This document shows positions 25,889 to 33,921 of a DNA stretch of 64,000 nucleotides, piece by piece; the first letter of the stretch is position 1, and each line of letters opens with the position of its first letter. Below the pieces are notes generated by a model. That model searched no databases, had not been told where the DNA came from, and worked only from the letters and a program-made list of their open reading frames with translations. This DNA is from JBBQAA01 sp038276395. GTDB lineage: Bacteria > Actinomycetota > Thermoleophilia > Solirubrobacterales > Solirubrobacteraceae. A program made the translations under genes and the position numbers. The stretch lies in contig JBBQAA010000074.1 in NCBI GenBank assembly GCA_038276395.1, positions 62,001-126,000 of the forward strand, in the 5' to 3' direction.

Positions 25889-27553
25889 ATGGCCGTGACC
25901 CGCTCCGACTCCGCCCGCCGCTGGCTGCCGCCCCTGGCCGGGTGGGCGACGGGCCTCCTCGCCCTCGTCAACCTCGGCTCGGCGCTCACCCCCGACTTCG
26001 CCGACCGCGCCCGGCTCGAGGGCCATCTCGTCGGCGCCGCCCTGCCCCGCGCGGCCCACGCCCTGGCCCTCCCGGTCGGCGTGTTGCTCGCCGTGCTCGC
26101 CGTCTACCTCGGCCGCCGGCGCCGGCGGGCGTGGGCCCTGGCCGTCGCCGTCCTCTTCGTTGCAGGCGCGCTCAACCTGGCCAAGGGCCTCGACGTCGAG
26201 GAGGCACTGGCCTGCTGGGGGCTCGTCGCCGTGCTCGTGTGGGGCCGCCGCGCCTTCGCCGTGCACGCGGAGCCGGTCGGGGCGCCCGGCCGCGCGCGCG
26301 GCCTCGGCCTGGCCGCGGCCGTCTGGGTGCTCGCGCCCGTCCTCACGCTGCTCGCCGCCGCCCACTGGGCCTCCCCGGGCCTCTCGCCCGCACGCTTTGC
26401 CCGGGAGTCCCTCGCGCTCGTCGCCCTCTCCCCCGGGCCCGAGCACTTCGGCCACCCGTTCGGCTGGGTGCCGGCGGGGGTCGGCCTGCTCTCCCTCGGC
26501 GCGCTGCTGACCGCCGTCGCTGTGTTCTTCCGCCCGCTGGCCGCGGGTCGCGGCCCCGCCGGACCGGCGCTCCGCCGCCGCGCCGGGGCGCTACTCGACC
26601 GCCACGGGGACGACACGCTGTGCGCGTTCAAGCTCCGCAGCGACAACGGGCTCTTCTTCGACCGCGCGGAGCGCGCCTTCGTCTCCTACCGCGTCGAGGG
26701 CGGGGTCCTGCTCGTCTCCGGCGACCCGGTCGGGCCGTCCGACGCCCTCGACGGCCTCGTGGCCGAGCTCCTGGCGTGGGCGGAGCTGCACGGGCTGCGC
26801 GTGGGCGCCGTGGGGGCGGGCGAGGCGTTCACCGAGCGAGCGGCCCGGGCCGGCCTGCGCTCGTTCTACATCGGCGACGAGGCGATCGTCGACGTCGCGG
26901 GGTTCTCGCTCGAGGGCCGCAGGATCCGCAAGATCCGCCAGTCCGTCTCCCGGCTCGGAAAGGTCGGCCACACGGCCGAGGTCCGGCTGCTGGCCGATCT
27001 CTCGGACGCCGAGACCGCCGAGCTCGAGGACGTCTCGGAGGAGTGGCGCGACGGCGCGCCCGAGCGCGGGTTCTCGATGGCGCTCGACTCCCTGCACTGC
27101 GAGGGCCTCGGCGACTCCCTCGTCGTGCTCGCCCGGCGGGAGGACGGCCGGATCGACGGCTTCCTGCACCTCGCCCCGTGCTTCAACCGCCCGTGCTTCT
27201 CGCTCTCGGCCATGCGCCGCCGCCAGGACGCGCCGAACGGCCTCACGGAGTTCCTCGTCGTACGCGCGATCGAAGCCCTGCGGGAGCGCGGCCTGGCCGA
27301 GCTGTCGCTGAACTTCGCCGCCTTCGGGCGTTACTTCCGCGCGCCCGAGAGCCGCTTCGAGCGCCTGCTCGGGCGGGTCGTCGCGCTCGGCAACCGCTTC
27401 TTCCAGATCGAGAGCCTCTACCGCTTCAACGCGAAGTTCACGCCGCGCTGGGAGCCCCGCTACCTGCTCTACCAGGGCCCCGCGGGCTTGCCGCGCGCGA
27501 GCCTCGCGGCGATGTGGGCCGAGGGGCAGCTCCCCAAGCCGACGCGGGCGTGA
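25889..27553 (+). CDS. MprF-like DUF2156 membrane protein (phosphatidylglycerol lysyltransferase-like)
   Basis: The 554-residue protein has about six N-terminal membrane helices (roughly residues 10-230) and a C-terminal GNAT-like DUF2156 domain. The latter shows TLCAFKLRSDNGLFFDRAER, VLLVSGDPVGPSDALDGLV, GRRIRKIRQSVSRL and SLYRFNAKFTPRWEPRYLLY. The domain is that of MprF/LysX enzymes, which add lysine or alanine from tRNA to phosphatidylglycerol. The membrane part is shorter than the 14-helix flippase of canonical MprF. The ATG at 25889 is preferred; an upstream ATG at 25859 adds ten residues. It overlaps the next gene (GTGA). The lipid or amino acid substrate is inferred from family only. 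Confidence 0.85.
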   Translation: MAVTRSDSARRWLPPLAGWATGLLALVNLGSALTPDFADRARLEGHLVGAALPRAAHALALPVGVLLAVLAVYLGRRRRRAWALAVAVLFVAGALNLAKGLDVEEALACWGLVAVLVWGRRAFAVHAEPVGAPGRARGLGLAAAVWVLAPVLTLLAAAHWASPGLSPARFARESLALVALSPGPEHFGHPFGWVPAGVGLLSLGALLTAVAVFFRPLAAGRGPAGPALRRRAGALLDRHGDDTLCAFKLRSDNGLFFDRAERAFVSYRVEGGVLLVSGDPVGPSDALDGLVAELLAWAELHGLRVGAVGAGEAFTERAARAGLRSFYIGDEAIVDVAGFSLEGRRIRKIRQSVSRLGKVGHTAEVRLLADLSDAETAELEDVSEEWRDGAPERGFSMALDSLHCEGLGDSLVVLARREDGRIDGFLHLAPCFNRPCFSLSAMRRRQDAPNGLTEFLVVRAIEALRERGLAELSLNFAAFGRYFRAPESRFERLLGRVVALGNRFFQIESLYRFNAKFTPRWEPRYLLYQGPAGLPRASLAAMWAEGQLPKPTRA

Positions 27554-28368
27554 GCCTCGACTCGATCGCGCTGCCGCGCGCGGGCCTCACGGTGGCCCTG
27601 CGGCGCGCGGGCGCCGGGCCGCCCGTTCTCCTCCTCCACGGGCAGCCGGGGCTGGGGGAGGACTGGGAGCAGGTCGCCGACGTGCTCGACGGCGCGGTCG
27701 AGACGCTCGCGCCCGACCGGCCAGGCTACGGCGCCACCGGCGGCGCGGCGCGAGGGTTCCTGGCCAACGCCGAGATCGCCGCCGAGCTCCTCGAGGTGCT
27801 GGGCACCGATCCGGCCGTGGTCGTCGGCCACTCGTGGGGCGGCGGCGCCGCGCTCGCGCTCGCCGCGCGCCGGCCCGAGCTCGTGGCCGGCCTCGTGCTC
27901 GTGGCCTCGGTGGGAACGCACTCGTCTGTCGGCCGCGCCGACCGCCTCCTGGCCGCGCCGGGAATCGGACCGGTGCTCGCCCGCGGCGCGCTCGTGGGCG
28001 GGGCGGTCGCGCTGCGCTCCGAGCGGCTCCGCGGCCGGCTCCCGACCGTCAGCCGCCTGCCCGAGCCGACCGTCACCCGGCTGGCCCGGGACCTCCTGCG
28101 GGGCCGGACCGCGGCCGCGTTCGAGGCCGAGCAGCGCGCGCTCGTCCGCGAGATCGGAGCCGTCGACGCGCTGATCGGCGCGGTCTCCGCCCCGGTGCGG
28201 ATCCTCGTCGGCGAGGAGGACGTGATCGTCGACCCGGCTGTCTCGGCCGAACTCGCCGAGCGCTTGCCGGACGCCACGCTCACGCGGATTTCCGGGGCGG
28301 GGCACGTACTGCCCGCGCAGGCGCCGGGCGCGGTAGCCGAGGCGGTGCGGGCGCTCGCGCACACGTAG
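27550..28368 (+). CDS. Alpha/beta hydrolase
   Basis: The 272-residue protein has the alpha/beta-hydrolase fold: LLLHGQPGLGEDWEQVADVL (oxyanion region), APDRPGYGATGG, nucleophile elbow VVGHSWGGGAAL (Ser95), the acid region ILVGEEDVIVDP and the histidine in ISGAGHVLPAQAPGAV. A cap domain covers about residues 120-205. The GTG start overlaps the DUF2156 stop by 4 bp, so the two are coupled, which suggests a lipid-related substrate. That is inference from context. Confidence 0.88.
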   Translation: MSLDSIALPRAGLTVALRRAGAGPPVLLLHGQPGLGEDWEQVADVLDGAVETLAPDRPGYGATGGAARGFLANAEIAAELLEVLGTDPAVVVGHSWGGGAALALAARRPELVAGLVLVASVGTHSSVGRADRLLAAPGIGPVLARGALVGGAVALRSERLRGRLPTVSRLPEPTVTRLARDLLRGRTAAAFEAEQRALVREIGAVDALIGAVSAPVRILVGEEDVIVDPAVSAELAERLPDATLTRISGAGHVLPAQAPGAVAEAVRALAHT

Positions 28369-28430
28369 CGGCCGCGCCCTCGCGGTCCTCGGTCACGCCG
28401 CCGCCGGCGCCGCCTTGGCTCCCGGGATAC

Positions 28431-28520
28431 GAATGACCGCCCAGGCCGGCATAGCTGTCCACCGATCTCCCGGGAAGCGCGAGTGGACAGGAATGACCGC
28501 CGGGGCGAGCAAGCTGTCCG
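28431..28520. repeat. Paired direct repeats with internal inverted repeat
   Basis: GAATGACCGCC occurs at 28431 and again exactly 60 bp later at 28491, each followed within about 12 bases by AGCTGTCC. Between them CTGTCCAC (28455-28462) and GTGGACAG (28483-28490) are perfect inverted copies around a CCCGGG centre. The block lies in the 217-bp gap between the convergent hydrolase and ndk genes. It may be a terminator region or a small mobile repeat. Confidence 0.6.
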
Positions 28521-28585
28521 CGGCGGCGGGAACGCCCGCCCGCCCGGTCGATCGCCGGCGCGGGACCGTCTTTTGTGAGGCGGTA

Positions 28586-28990
28586 CTACCCCTTCGGGAA
28601 GAACAGCGCCGCCTCGCGCTCGGCCGACTCCGGCGAGTCCGAGCCGTGGACCATGTTCTGGCCGACCTCGAGAGCGAAGTCGCCGCGGATCGAGCCGGTC
28701 GTGGCCTCGAGCGGGTTCGTCGCGCCGATGACCTGGCGCGCCGCCCCGACGGCCTCGTGGCCCTCGAGGATCATCGCCACGAGCGGCGCCGACGTGATGA
28801 ACTCGACGAGCTCTCCGAAGAAGGGCTTGCCCTCGTGCTCGGCGTAGTGCTGCTTGGCTAAGTCCTCCGTCGCGGTCATGTGGCGCAGCGCGGCGATGGC
28901 GAGGCCCTTGCGCTCGAAGCGGGCGATGATCTCGCCGGTGAGGCCCCGGGCGAAGGCGTCGGGCTTGACCAGGATCAGGGTCCGGTCCAT
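28586..28990 (-). CDS. ndk: Nucleoside diphosphate kinase
   Basis: The 134-residue enzyme balances NTP and dNTP pools by phosphate transfer through a histidine. It begins MDRTLILVKPDAFARGLTGE and carries NPLEATTGSIRGDFAL and the active-site motif NMVHGSDSP with His115. The length is normal. It ends the minus-strand run valS-folC-small ORF-zinc-ribbon-ndk and lies 22 bp after the zinc-ribbon gene. Confidence 0.98.
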   Translation of the reverse strand: MDRTLILVKPDAFARGLTGEIIARFERKGLAIAALRHMTATEDLAKQHYAEHEGKPFFGELVEFITSAPLVAMILEGHEAVGAARQVIGATNPLEATTGSIRGDFALEVGQNMVHGSDSPESAEREAALFFPKG

Positions 28991-29012
28991 GGGTGCTCCT
29001 TTGGGATGAGGG

Positions 29013-29546
29013 TCAGGTCGTGGGCTCGGCTTCGGCGGCCGCGGTCTCGCGACGGCGCCGGGCCGGGCGGCGGGCGGCGGGCGTGACCTGCACGACCTCG
29101 GCCTCGCAGTACGGGCAGATCCGCCAGCTCGGTTCGAGCGGCCGGGCGCAGTTGGTGCAGGCGTCCCTGAGCTTGCGCATGCACGACGGGCAGCGCAGGT
29201 AGTCCTCCCGCACCTCGTGGTCGCAGTGCGGGCAGAGGTGCACGCCGGCCTGGGCCAGGCGCGCCTCCGCGGCCTGGATCTCGAGCTCGCGCTCGCGTAC
29301 GTCCTCCAGATACTCGGGCGGCCGCACGATCATGTAGACGATCGTCCCGATGAACGGGAACAGCGAGGCGACCGCGGCGCAGCCGACGAGCACGGGGTCG
29401 GCGATCCGCCGGCGGGCGTCCATGAACGTCCAGAACAGGCACGCCAGCCACAGGACGACGAGCACGAGGATGAGGATGTGAACGGCGGTGTTGACGACGC
29501 CGGTCTTGATCCCGAAGATCGCGATGGGTCCCACGATGGCGGGCAT
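29013..29546 (-). CDS. Membrane protein with C-terminal double zinc ribbon
   Basis: The 177-residue protein has an N-terminal helix pair (VNTAVHILILVLVVLWLACL and VGCAAVASLFPFIGTIVYMI) around a short FMDARRRIADP loop, then an acidic helix (YLEDVRERELEIQAAEARL). Zinc-binding pairs follow: CPHCDHE, CPSCMRK, CTNCARP and CPYCEAE. The tail is basic and rich in Arg/Ala. I take the ATG at 29546, because the longer reading crosses the upstream small ORF. Its role is unknown; the fold suggests a membrane-anchored zinc-ribbon adaptor. Confidence 0.8.
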   Translation of the reverse strand: MPAIVGPIAIFGIKTGVVNTAVHILILVLVVLWLACLFWTFMDARRRIADPVLVGCAAVASLFPFIGTIVYMIVRPPEYLEDVRERELEIQAAEARLAQAGVHLCPHCDHEVREDYLRCPSCMRKLRDACTNCARPLEPSWRICPYCEAEVVQVTPAARRPARRRRETAAAEAEPTT

Positions 29547-29560
29547 CCTACCCGGGCGTC

Positions 29561-29683
29561 CTACAGGAAAAGCCGTCCGAAGAGGTAGCCGGCCGCGAAG
29601 AAGACGAGGATGACCACGATGACGACGACGGCCACGAGGGCCATCATCGACAGGACGGAGGGCTGCTCGCGCTCGGGGCTCAC
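29561..29683 (-). CDS. Small single-pass membrane protein (40 aa)
   Basis: A GTG start at 29683 overlaps the folC stop (GTGA) and the reading ends at TAG 14 bp before the zinc-ribbon gene. The product opens with a charged segment (SPEREQPS), then one membrane helix rich in Val/Ile/Leu (ALVAVVVIVVILVFFAAGYL) and a short FGRLFL end. The coupling with folC and its hydropathy support a real gene. No family is recognised. Confidence 0.6.
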   Translation of the reverse strand: MSPEREQPSVLSMMALVAVVVIVVILVFFAAGYLFGRLFL

Positions 29684-30945
29684 AGGGTGACGGCCCGCCT
29701 TCCGGCCGGCCGGAGGAGGTCGGAGACAAGATAGATGGAGCCCGTCGCGAGCGCCACGCCCGGGGGATCGGCGGCCGCGGCGAGCTCCCGCGCGCGCGCC
29801 AGCGCGGCCGCGGGGCCGGGGACGATCTCGGCCGGCGGCCCGCCGATCTGCGCGAGCAGGGACCCGAGCGTCGCCGGCGCCAGCGCGCGCGGGTTCTCGC
29901 TCGCGGTGAGGACGAACCGGGCGCAGGCGGGCGCGAGCGCGGCGAGCATCGCGGCGGCGTCCTTGTCCTCGAGGATGGAAACCGCCGCGATGAGCGGCGC
30001 GCCGGACGGCACGAGCGGCGCGAGCGCCTCGACGAGCGCCTCCATGCCCGCCGGGTTGTGGGCGCCGTCGAGCAGCGTCAGCGGGTCGCCGCCGAGCACC
30101 TGCAGGCGCCCCGGGACCTCGGCGTCCCCCGCCGCCGCGCGCACCGCGGCCGCCTCGAGCGGGCCGTGGAAGGCGTCGGCGGCCGCCAGCGCCAGCGCGA
30201 AGTTCCGCCGCGGGTAGCCCGCGGGGATCGGCAACCCGCCCACCGCGTCCGCCGCCGCGAGATCGGCCGTGAGGAGCCGCGCGCCGGTGCGCGCCGCCGT
30301 CGCCTCGGCTTCGGCGCGCGCCTCGGGCGGCAGCGCGCCGAGCACGAGCGTCCCGTCCTCGCGCACGACGGCGAGCTTCTCTCGGGCGATGTCGGCGAGC
30401 GTCGGACCGAGCCAGCGCGTGTGCTCGAGCCCGATCCCGGTCAGGACCTGGACCGAGGAGGGCAGCACGTTCGTCGCGTCGTAGCGCCCGCCGAGCCCGG
30501 CCTCGATGACCGCGACCTCGACCTCCCGGCGCGCGAGCTCGGAGAGGGCACCGGCCGTGAGCAGCTCGAACTGGGTCACGCGGTCGCCGGACGCGGCGGT
30601 GCGGTCGACCTTCTCCGCCGCCCGCGCCGCGCGCTGCACGGCCGCCGCGAACGCCGCCCGCCCGAGGTCTGAGTCGCCGACGCGCACGCGCTCCTCGTAG
30701 CCCACGAGGTGCGGGGAGAGGTAGGCGCCCGTCCGGTGCCCGTGGTGCTCGAGGATCGCCGCCGTCATGCGCGTGACCGAGCTCTTGCCGTTCGTCCCGA
30801 CGACGTGGATCGAGCGGAAGGACTCCTGCGGGGAGCCGAGCACGGTGAGGAGGCGCCGCATCCGGTCAAGGCCGAAGCGCATCCCGAAGAGCTCGAGCCC
30901 GGCGAGGTGATCCTCGGCGCGCTCAGGTGTCCAGGCCGCGCTCAT
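29680..30945 (-). CDS. folC: Folylpolyglutamate / dihydrofolate synthase
   Basis: The 421-residue Mur-ligase-like enzyme adds glutamate to folates and may also make dihydrofolate. It has the P-loop HVVGTNGKSSVTRMTAAILE near residues 46-65, SPHLVGYEERVRVGD, a later TGIGLEHTRWLGPTLADIA, the AREKLAVVREDG lysine region and LLDGAHNPAGMEALVEAL in the C-terminal domain. Its ATG overlaps the valS stop (ATGA). valS-folC adjacency is widespread. Confidence 0.96.
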   Translation of the reverse strand: MSAAWTPERAEDHLAGLELFGMRFGLDRMRRLLTVLGSPQESFRSIHVVGTNGKSSVTRMTAAILEHHGHRTGAYLSPHLVGYEERVRVGDSDLGRAAFAAAVQRAARAAEKVDRTAASGDRVTQFELLTAGALSELARREVEVAVIEAGLGGRYDATNVLPSSVQVLTGIGLEHTRWLGPTLADIAREKLAVVREDGTLVLGALPPEARAEAEATAARTGARLLTADLAAADAVGGLPIPAGYPRRNFALALAAADAFHGPLEAAAVRAAAGDAEVPGRLQVLGGDPLTLLDGAHNPAGMEALVEALAPLVPSGAPLIAAVSILEDKDAAAMLAALAPACARFVLTASENPRALAPATLGSLLAQIGGPPAEIVPGPAAALARARELAAAADPPGVALATGSIYLVSDLLRPAGRRAVTL

Positions 30946-33479
30946 CCGAGCTCCGCGAGCGCCGCCTGCAGGCGAGCGAGCTTCTCCCGCTCGGCCGCGA
31001 CCACCGCCGAAGGGGCCTTGGCCACGAACCCGGCATTGGCCAGCTTCCCCTCGGCGCGGCCGATCTCCCCCGCGAGCCGCGCGCGCTCGGCGCCGGCCCG
31101 GCGGCTCGCGGCCTCGAGATCGAGCGCGTCCGAGGGCAGGATGTGGAGCGTCCCGCCCGGGATGGCCAGGGAGGCGACGGGCCCCGTGGCGCCGTCCTCG
31201 CCGCTCGCGAGCTCGAGCCGGGCGAGCCGGGCGAGCCCGCCGGCCACGTCCTCGTAGCCCGCCGCCTCCAGCCGCGCGGGCACGGTGGCCCCCGGACGCA
31301 CGCCGACCTCATCGCGCCACGAGCGCACGGCCTGGACGGCGGCGATCGCGCGGGCGACGGCGGACTCGGCCTCCTCGTCCTCCCGCTCGGGCGCCGCCGC
31401 GGGCCAGGGCGCGGCGGCGATGAGGCCCTCGGCGCCGGGCAGGTGCGCCCACATCGCTTCGGTGACGAAGGGGATGACCGGGTGGGCCATCCGCAGCGTC
31501 TCCTCGAGCACGGCGAGCAGGATGGGCAGCGCGTCCTCCCGTCCCTTGACCCACTCGAGGTACCAGTCGCACAGCTCGGCGTAGACGAAGTCGTAGAGCC
31601 CGAGCGCGGCACGGTGGAACTCGAAGCCCTCGATCGCCCGCGCCGCCTCCGCCTTGGCGCGCTCGAGCCGGGCGAGGATCCAGGCGTCCTCGATCGCCCG
31701 CGGGGTCGCATCCGCGACCGCGCCGCCCGCCTCCACCTGCCCGAGGACGAAGCGTGACGCGTTCCACAGCTTGTTGGCGAGGCCCTGGCCCTGCGCGACC
31801 TTGTCCTCGGCGTAGCGGACGTCCTGGGAGGAGGACATCGCGAGCAGGCCGAAGCGCACCCCGTCCGCCCCGTGCCTGGCGATCTCGTCGAGCGGATCGA
31901 TCCCAGTCCCCAGCGACTTCGACATGCGCCGGCCGTCCGGCGCCTGGATGACCGAGGTGATGTAGACGTCTGTGAACGGGACCTCGCCGCGGAAGCGCAG
32001 GCCCATCATCACCATGCGCGCGACCCAGAGGAAGAGGATGTCCCGCGCGGTGACGAGCGCGTCGGTGGGATAGAAGGCGCGCAGCTCGTCGGTCTCCTCC
32101 GGCCAGCCGAGGGTGGCGAACGGCCACAGCGCGGAGGAGAACCAGGTGTCGAGCACGTCGGGGTCGCGGGTCCAGCCCTCCCCCGCGGGCGGCTCGAGGC
32201 CGACGTAGGTCTCCTCGGCGCGATACCAGACCGGGAGCTGGTGGCCCCACCAGAGCTGGCGGGAGATGCACCACGGGCGGATGTTCTCGAGCCAGTCGAG
32301 GTAGACGCGGCGGTGGTTCTCGGGCGTGATCCGCACCGTGCCGTCGCGCACGACCGCGGCCGCGGGCTCGGCCAGCTCCTCCATCCGCATGAACCACTGC
32401 AGCGAGATCAGCGGCTCGATCCGCTCCCCCGAGCGGTGGGAGTGCGGGACCATGTGCGTGTAGGGCGTGCGGGAGACGATGAGCTCCTGCTCGGTCAGCG
32501 CGGCGACGATCCGCTCGCGCGCCTCGCGCACGGGCAGGCCGGCCCACTCCCCGGCCTCCTCGGTCATGCGGCCGTCCTCGCCGATGACCGACAGCTCGGG
32601 CAGGCCGTGTCGGCGGCCGATCTCGAAGTCGTTCGGGTCGTGGCCGGGGGTGATCTTGAGCGCGCCCGTGCCGAACTCGGGCTTGACGTAGGGGTCGGCG
32701 ATGATCGGCAGGCGCCGGCCGACGAGCGGCAGGATCGCCGTCTCTCCCACGAGCCGGGCGTAGCGCTCGTCGTCGGGGTGGACGGCGATCGCGGTGTCGG
32801 CGAGCATCGTCTCCGGACGTACCGTGGCCACGGTGACGGCGCCCGAGCCCGAGGCGAGCGGGTAGTCGATCGCGTACATGACGTCCTGCACCTCCCGCTC
32901 CTCGACCTCGAGGTCGGAGATGGCCGAGCGCGTGCCCGGATCCCAGTTGACGAGGCGCAGGTCGCGGTAGATGAGGCCCTGCTCGTGGAGCTCGACGAAG
33001 ACCTTGGCCACCGCCTGCGCGTAGGCGGGATCGAGCGTGAAGCGCTCCTCGGCGAAGTCGCAGCTCGCGCCGAGGCGCTTCAGCTGCTCGATGATCGTGC
33101 CGCCGTAGCGCTCCCGCCACTCCCACACCCGCGCGACGAAGGCCTCGCGCCCGAGCGTCTCGCGGTCGGTGCCCTCGCGCAGGAGGAGCTTCTCCACCTG
33201 GGCCTGGGTGGCGATGCCGGCGTGGTCGGTCCCGAGGATCCACTTCGCGCGCCGGCCCTGCATACGCTGGAAGCGGATGAGGGTGTCCTGGATCGACCCG
33301 TTCAGCGCATGCCCCATGTGCAGCGCGCCCGTGACGTTCGGCGGCGGGATGGCGATCGAGTAGTTCTCCGCCGCGGTGCCCTCCGGGGCCGGGTGGTAGA
33401 GCTCGGGCGCCGCCAGCCAGCGCTCGAGGACGGGCGGCTCGGCCGCCGCGGGGTCGTAGCGCTTGGGAAGCTCCGGCAT
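30942..33479 (-). CDS. valS: Valyl-tRNA synthetase
   Basis: This class I synthetase of 845 residues has its HIGH motif as HMGH at 54-57 (TGALHMGHALNG) and its KMSKS motif as RMSKS at about 518-522. An editing domain carries ATVRPETMLADTAIAVHP. The tRNA-binding part includes the conserved WCISRQLWWGHQLPVWY and LDTWFSSALWPFATLGWPE. A C-terminal coiled coil (SRRAGAERARLAGEIGRAEG onward) clamps tRNA-Val. The length matches the bacterial norm. No T-box leader is visible upstream. Confidence 0.97.
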   Translation of the reverse strand: MPELPKRYDPAAAEPPVLERWLAAPELYHPAPEGTAAENYSIAIPPPNVTGALHMGHALNGSIQDTLIRFQRMQGRRAKWILGTDHAGIATQAQVEKLLLREGTDRETLGREAFVARVWEWRERYGGTIIEQLKRLGASCDFAEERFTLDPAYAQAVAKVFVELHEQGLIYRDLRLVNWDPGTRSAISDLEVEEREVQDVMYAIDYPLASGSGAVTVATVRPETMLADTAIAVHPDDERYARLVGETAILPLVGRRLPIIADPYVKPEFGTGALKITPGHDPNDFEIGRRHGLPELSVIGEDGRMTEEAGEWAGLPVREARERIVAALTEQELIVSRTPYTHMVPHSHRSGERIEPLISLQWFMRMEELAEPAAAVVRDGTVRITPENHRRVYLDWLENIRPWCISRQLWWGHQLPVWYRAEETYVGLEPPAGEGWTRDPDVLDTWFSSALWPFATLGWPEETDELRAFYPTDALVTARDILFLWVARMVMMGLRFRGEVPFTDVYITSVIQAPDGRRMSKSLGTGIDPLDEIARHGADGVRFGLLAMSSSQDVRYAEDKVAQGQGLANKLWNASRFVLGQVEAGGAVADATPRAIEDAWILARLERAKAEAARAIEGFEFHRAALGLYDFVYAELCDWYLEWVKGREDALPILLAVLEETLRMAHPVIPFVTEAMWAHLPGAEGLIAAAPWPAAAPEREDEEAESAVARAIAAVQAVRSWRDEVGVRPGATVPARLEAAGYEDVAGGLARLARLELASGEDGATGPVASLAIPGGTLHILPSDALDLEAASRRAGAERARLAGEIGRAEGKLANAGFVAKAPSAVVAAEREKLARLQAALAELG

Positions 33480-33528
33480 GGGCGCGCGAGTCTATGGGCG
33501 GTACGCGCAGCGGCGCCGTCCTGACTTC

Positions 33529-33545
33529 GTACGCCCATGGCGTAC
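33529..33545. promoter_or_regulatory. Palindrome upstream of the XRE gene (operator candidate 1)
   Basis: GTACGCC-CAT-GGCGTAC is a perfect 7-bp inverted repeat 87 bp before the XRE regulator ATG and 50 bp before the valS start. It could serve either divergent gene. Spacing and symmetry suit a small dimeric HTH protein. Confidence 0.5.
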
Positions 33546-33569
33546 CGGGGCAGGACACCTCCCGCGACG

Positions 33570-33591
33570 ACGATACGTTCTCTCGTATCGT
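33570..33591. promoter_or_regulatory. Palindrome overlapping the XRE promoter (operator candidate 2)
   Basis: ACGATACG-TTCTCT-CGTATCGT is a perfect 8-bp inverted repeat. Its 6-nt centre TTCTCT sits exactly 17 bp upstream of the TATACA -10 candidate, so it occupies the -35 position. A dimeric regulator binding here would block RNA polymerase, the usual autorepression design of antitoxin-like XRE proteins. Confidence 0.6.
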
Positions 33592-33600
33592 GCCAAGTGG

Positions 33601-33606
33601 TATACA
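33601..33606 (+). promoter_or_regulatory. Candidate -10 element of the XRE/nucleotidyltransferase operon
   Basis: TATACA followed by AT-rich sequence ends 9 bp before the ATG at 33616. Transcription starting about 7 bp downstream would give an essentially leaderless mRNA, which is common in Actinobacteria. No Shine-Dalgarno is present. Confidence 0.55.
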
Positions 33607-33615
33607 ATTTGTGGT

Positions 33616-33921
33616 ATGGAGATCCTGCGGGTAGCGCGTAAGTCCGCCGGTCTGACGCAGGCCGAGCTCGCTCGCCGAGCGGGGGTTCGTCAGCCGACCG
33701 TCGCACGCCTGGAGGCCGCCGCAGCCAACCCTCGCGTCGAGACGCTGGACCGTCTGCTCCGCGTCTGCGGTCGTCGGCTCGATGCCGTTCCGCTTCGCCC
33801 CGCCTCGATCGACGAGACGCTCGTCGCCGAGCGTCTGAAGCGCTCGCCGGGGGAGCGGATCCTCGACTTCGAGGCGGGCCACGCCGAGGTCGCGGGGCTC
33901 CGGGGGGCCGCCCGGCGATGA
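33616..33921 (+). CDS. XRE-family HTH regulator (antitoxin-like)
   Basis: The 101-residue protein opens with a clear XRE helix-turn-helix (LRVARKSAGLTQAELARRAG, VRQPTVARLEAAAANPRVET) and ends in a short helical domain (ETLVAERLKRSPGERILDFE). I chose the ATG at 33616 because the promoter and operator lie directly before it; the longer frame starts inside valS. It overlaps the next gene by 4 bp. Small XRE proteins coupled to a nucleotidyltransferase are typical of toxin-antitoxin or AbiE-like modules, so antitoxin is the likely role, unproven. Confidence 0.82.
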   Translation: MEILRVARKSAGLTQAELARRAGVRQPTVARLEAAAANPRVETLDRLLRVCGRRLDAVPLRPASIDETLVAERLKRSPGERILDFEAGHAEVAGLRGAARR

